Below the pieces are notes generated by a model. That model was not told where the DNA came from and made no database searches. It was given only the letters and a program-made list of their open reading frames with translations. A stretch of 64,000 nt of DNA from Harenicola maris (GTDB lineage Bacteria; Pseudomonadota; Alphaproteobacteria; Rhodobacterales; Rhodobacteraceae), in assembly GCA_018524345.1 (NCBI GenBank), contig JADQAZ010000001.1:620001-684000 (forward strand), given 5' to 3'. The stretch's first letter is position 1. Each line of letters begins with the position of its first letter. The translations under genes were made by a program, and so were the position numbers. This document shows, one piece after another, positions 62,917 through 64,000 of the stretch.

Positions 62917-64000
62917 ATGTTCCAAGCCATGGACGGAGATAGCATCAGAGGGCAAAGCGCCGGCGTGAACCAAAGTGGTATTCGCGACCACAATGAGCGT
63001 TTGATTCTAACCGTCCTGCAACGCCATCGCGCGCTTCCAGCGGCGGATCTTTCTCGGCGCACAGGACTATCCAAGCCAACAGTATCTACGATCCTGCGCA
63101 ACCTTGAAAGTGACGGCCTAATTCGCAGAGGAGACCCGGTTCGCGGAAGAGTCGGCAAACCATCTATTCCGATAGAGCTGGACCCAGACGGCACGTTTTC
63201 CGTGGGGTTAAAAATTGGTCGCAGAAGCGCTGATCTGTTGCTTATTGATTTCTATGGGACTGTTCGGGGGCAGCTTCATACGACCTATGACTATCCGATG
63301 CCGGATGCAGTATTTGGCTTTCTTAAGGAAGGATTAGATAAACTGCTTGGTGCACTGCCTACGAGCCTGCAAGCTCGTGTATGCGGCATTGGTATCGGCA
63401 CACCCTTCGAGTTGTGGAAATGGCATGATCTGGCCGGCCTTGCTGCCGAGAAATTCCGCTCTTGGAAAGACATCGATTTCGCCAAAGAAGTCGCTGCTTT
63501 CAGCAACCTTCCCGTTTTCGTCGTTAACGACGCGACGGCCGCATGCCATGCCGAACATCTATACGGTCACGGTCACGAGTTTCGAGACTACGCATACTTC
63601 TTCATCGGCTCATTCGTCGGTGGAGGGGTGGTCCTGAACGGAACAGTCTTCGAAGGCAATCAGGGAAACGCCGGCGCACTGGGATCGATGCGCAGCACAG
63701 GTCCGCTCGGTGAAGCGCAGCAGTTAATCGATGTGGCGTCCATTCACTTGCTGGAAACCCGCCTGACCGAATCTGGCCTTGATCCATCGGTTCTTTGGCA
63801 ACAGCCTCAGGATTGGAGCGGTTTGTCGCGGCATGTCGAACCATGGGTCGGCCAAACTGCCCAGGAACTGGCCAAGGCATCATTGTCAATCTGCTCGGTC
63901 ATTGATTTCGAGGCCGTCTTGATCGACGGCGCTTTCCCAGCGGATGTGCGCGACGAATTGGTGGACAGAACCCGGCGCTATCTGGTCAATCAGGATAAAC
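62917..64000 (+). CDS. frcR: ROK family transcriptional regulator (partial)
   Basis: The first 361 codons are inside the window; no stop before the right edge. ATG 62917 follows GGGAGGCAACT. N-terminal winged helix (NERLILTVLQRHRALPAADL, then SRRTGLSKPTVSTILRNLES), then a ROK/actin-like domain with GIGIGTPFELW, VVNDATAACHAEHLYG and FIGSFVGGGVVLNG. The usual CxCGxxGCxE zinc motif of ROK repressors is not seen where expected (QGNAGALGSM follows directly). Divergent from frcB, matching frcRBCAK. Confidence 0.88.
   Translation, partial: MFQAMDGDSIRGQSAGVNQSGIRDHNERLILTVLQRHRALPAADLSRRTGLSKPTVSTILRNLESDGLIRRGDPVRGRVGKPSIPIELDPDGTFSVGLKIGRRSADLLLIDFYGTVRGQLHTTYDYPMPDAVFGFLKEGLDKLLGALPTSLQARVCGIGIGTPFELWKWHDLAGLAAEKFRSWKDIDFAKEVAAFSNLPVFVVNDATAACHAEHLYGHGHEFRDYAYFFIGSFVGGGVVLNGTVFEGNQGNAGALGSMRSTGPLGEAQQLIDVASIHLLETRLTESGLDPSVLWQQPQDWSGLSRHVEPWVGQTAQELAKASLSICSVIDFEAVLIDGAFPADVRDELVDRTRRYLVNQDK

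Overview
The window is chromosomal DNA of an alphaproteobacterium, most likely a member of the Rhodobacterales (Roseobacter/Rhodobacteraceae group). The grounds are high GC with strong G/C third-position bias over most of the window, the linked order cysG-DUF2849-cysI-cysH-DUF934-fpr, dnaB next to alr, a glnB-glnA pair, a TRAP dicarboxylate transporter, a carbon-monoxide-dehydrogenase-type accessory cluster and CtrA-like TTAA-N7-TTAA sites. No phage, insertion sequence or CRISPR array was seen.

Layout. 1-7.2 kb (minus strand): an MlaF/MlaE lipid ABC transporter (MlaF cut by the window edge), alr, a metallo-beta-lactamase-fold hydrolase, dnaB, then pyrE-pyrC. 7.3-9.1 kb: two small membrane proteins and an uncharacterised protein. 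9.2-13.4 kb: a MoxR ATPase, a VWA protein, an XdhC protein and a molybdopterin-binding protein, i.e. a Mo-hydroxylase maturation cluster without its enzyme. 13.5-18.8 kb: MarC, a P-loop kinase, glnA/glnB, the NAD(P)HX repair pair nnrE/nnrD (one reading frame split by a stop codon) and a Hint-domain protein. 19.0-24.6 kb: tRNA-Leu, tig, an unknown gene, cpdB, infC. 24.8-33.2 kb: a low-complexity Ala/Glu/Thr repeat protein, the assimilatory sulfate reduction operon with a divergent Lrp-type regulator, and a P450. 33.3-38.5 kb: dctPQM and an SLC13-type transporter. 38.5-46 kb: tpiA, SUF genes, tgt, a patatin lipoprotein and several unknown envelope proteins. 46-51.6 kb: lon, a repeat lipoprotein, an HU protein with a histone-H1-like tail, and soxR with an almost canonical SoxR box in front of a divergent small gene.

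51.6-57.2 kb is the most accessory-looking stretch. Between tRNA-Val and tRNA-Asp lies a tightly coupled cassette of type VI secretion cargo genes (DUF2235 phospholipase-like effector, DUF2931-like protein, PAAR tip protein, DUF4123 adaptor, one small unknown) followed by a membrane-anchored protein that could be its immunity factor. No VgrG, Hcp or structural T6SS gene is present.

57.3-58.9 kb: an SDR oxidoreductase and its TetR regulator with a perfect 20-bp palindromic operator. 59.1-64 kb: a frcRBCAK-type sugar ABC transporter operon (ROK regulator cut by the right edge), with visibly lower GC and different codon use, probably acquired separately.

Points to re-examine: two short tandem duplications of gene 3' ends (infC, 138-bp offset; tRNA-Val, 110-bp offset), the in-frame amber split of nnrE/nnrD, the orphan T6SS cargo cassette, and the SoxR-controlled small protein.
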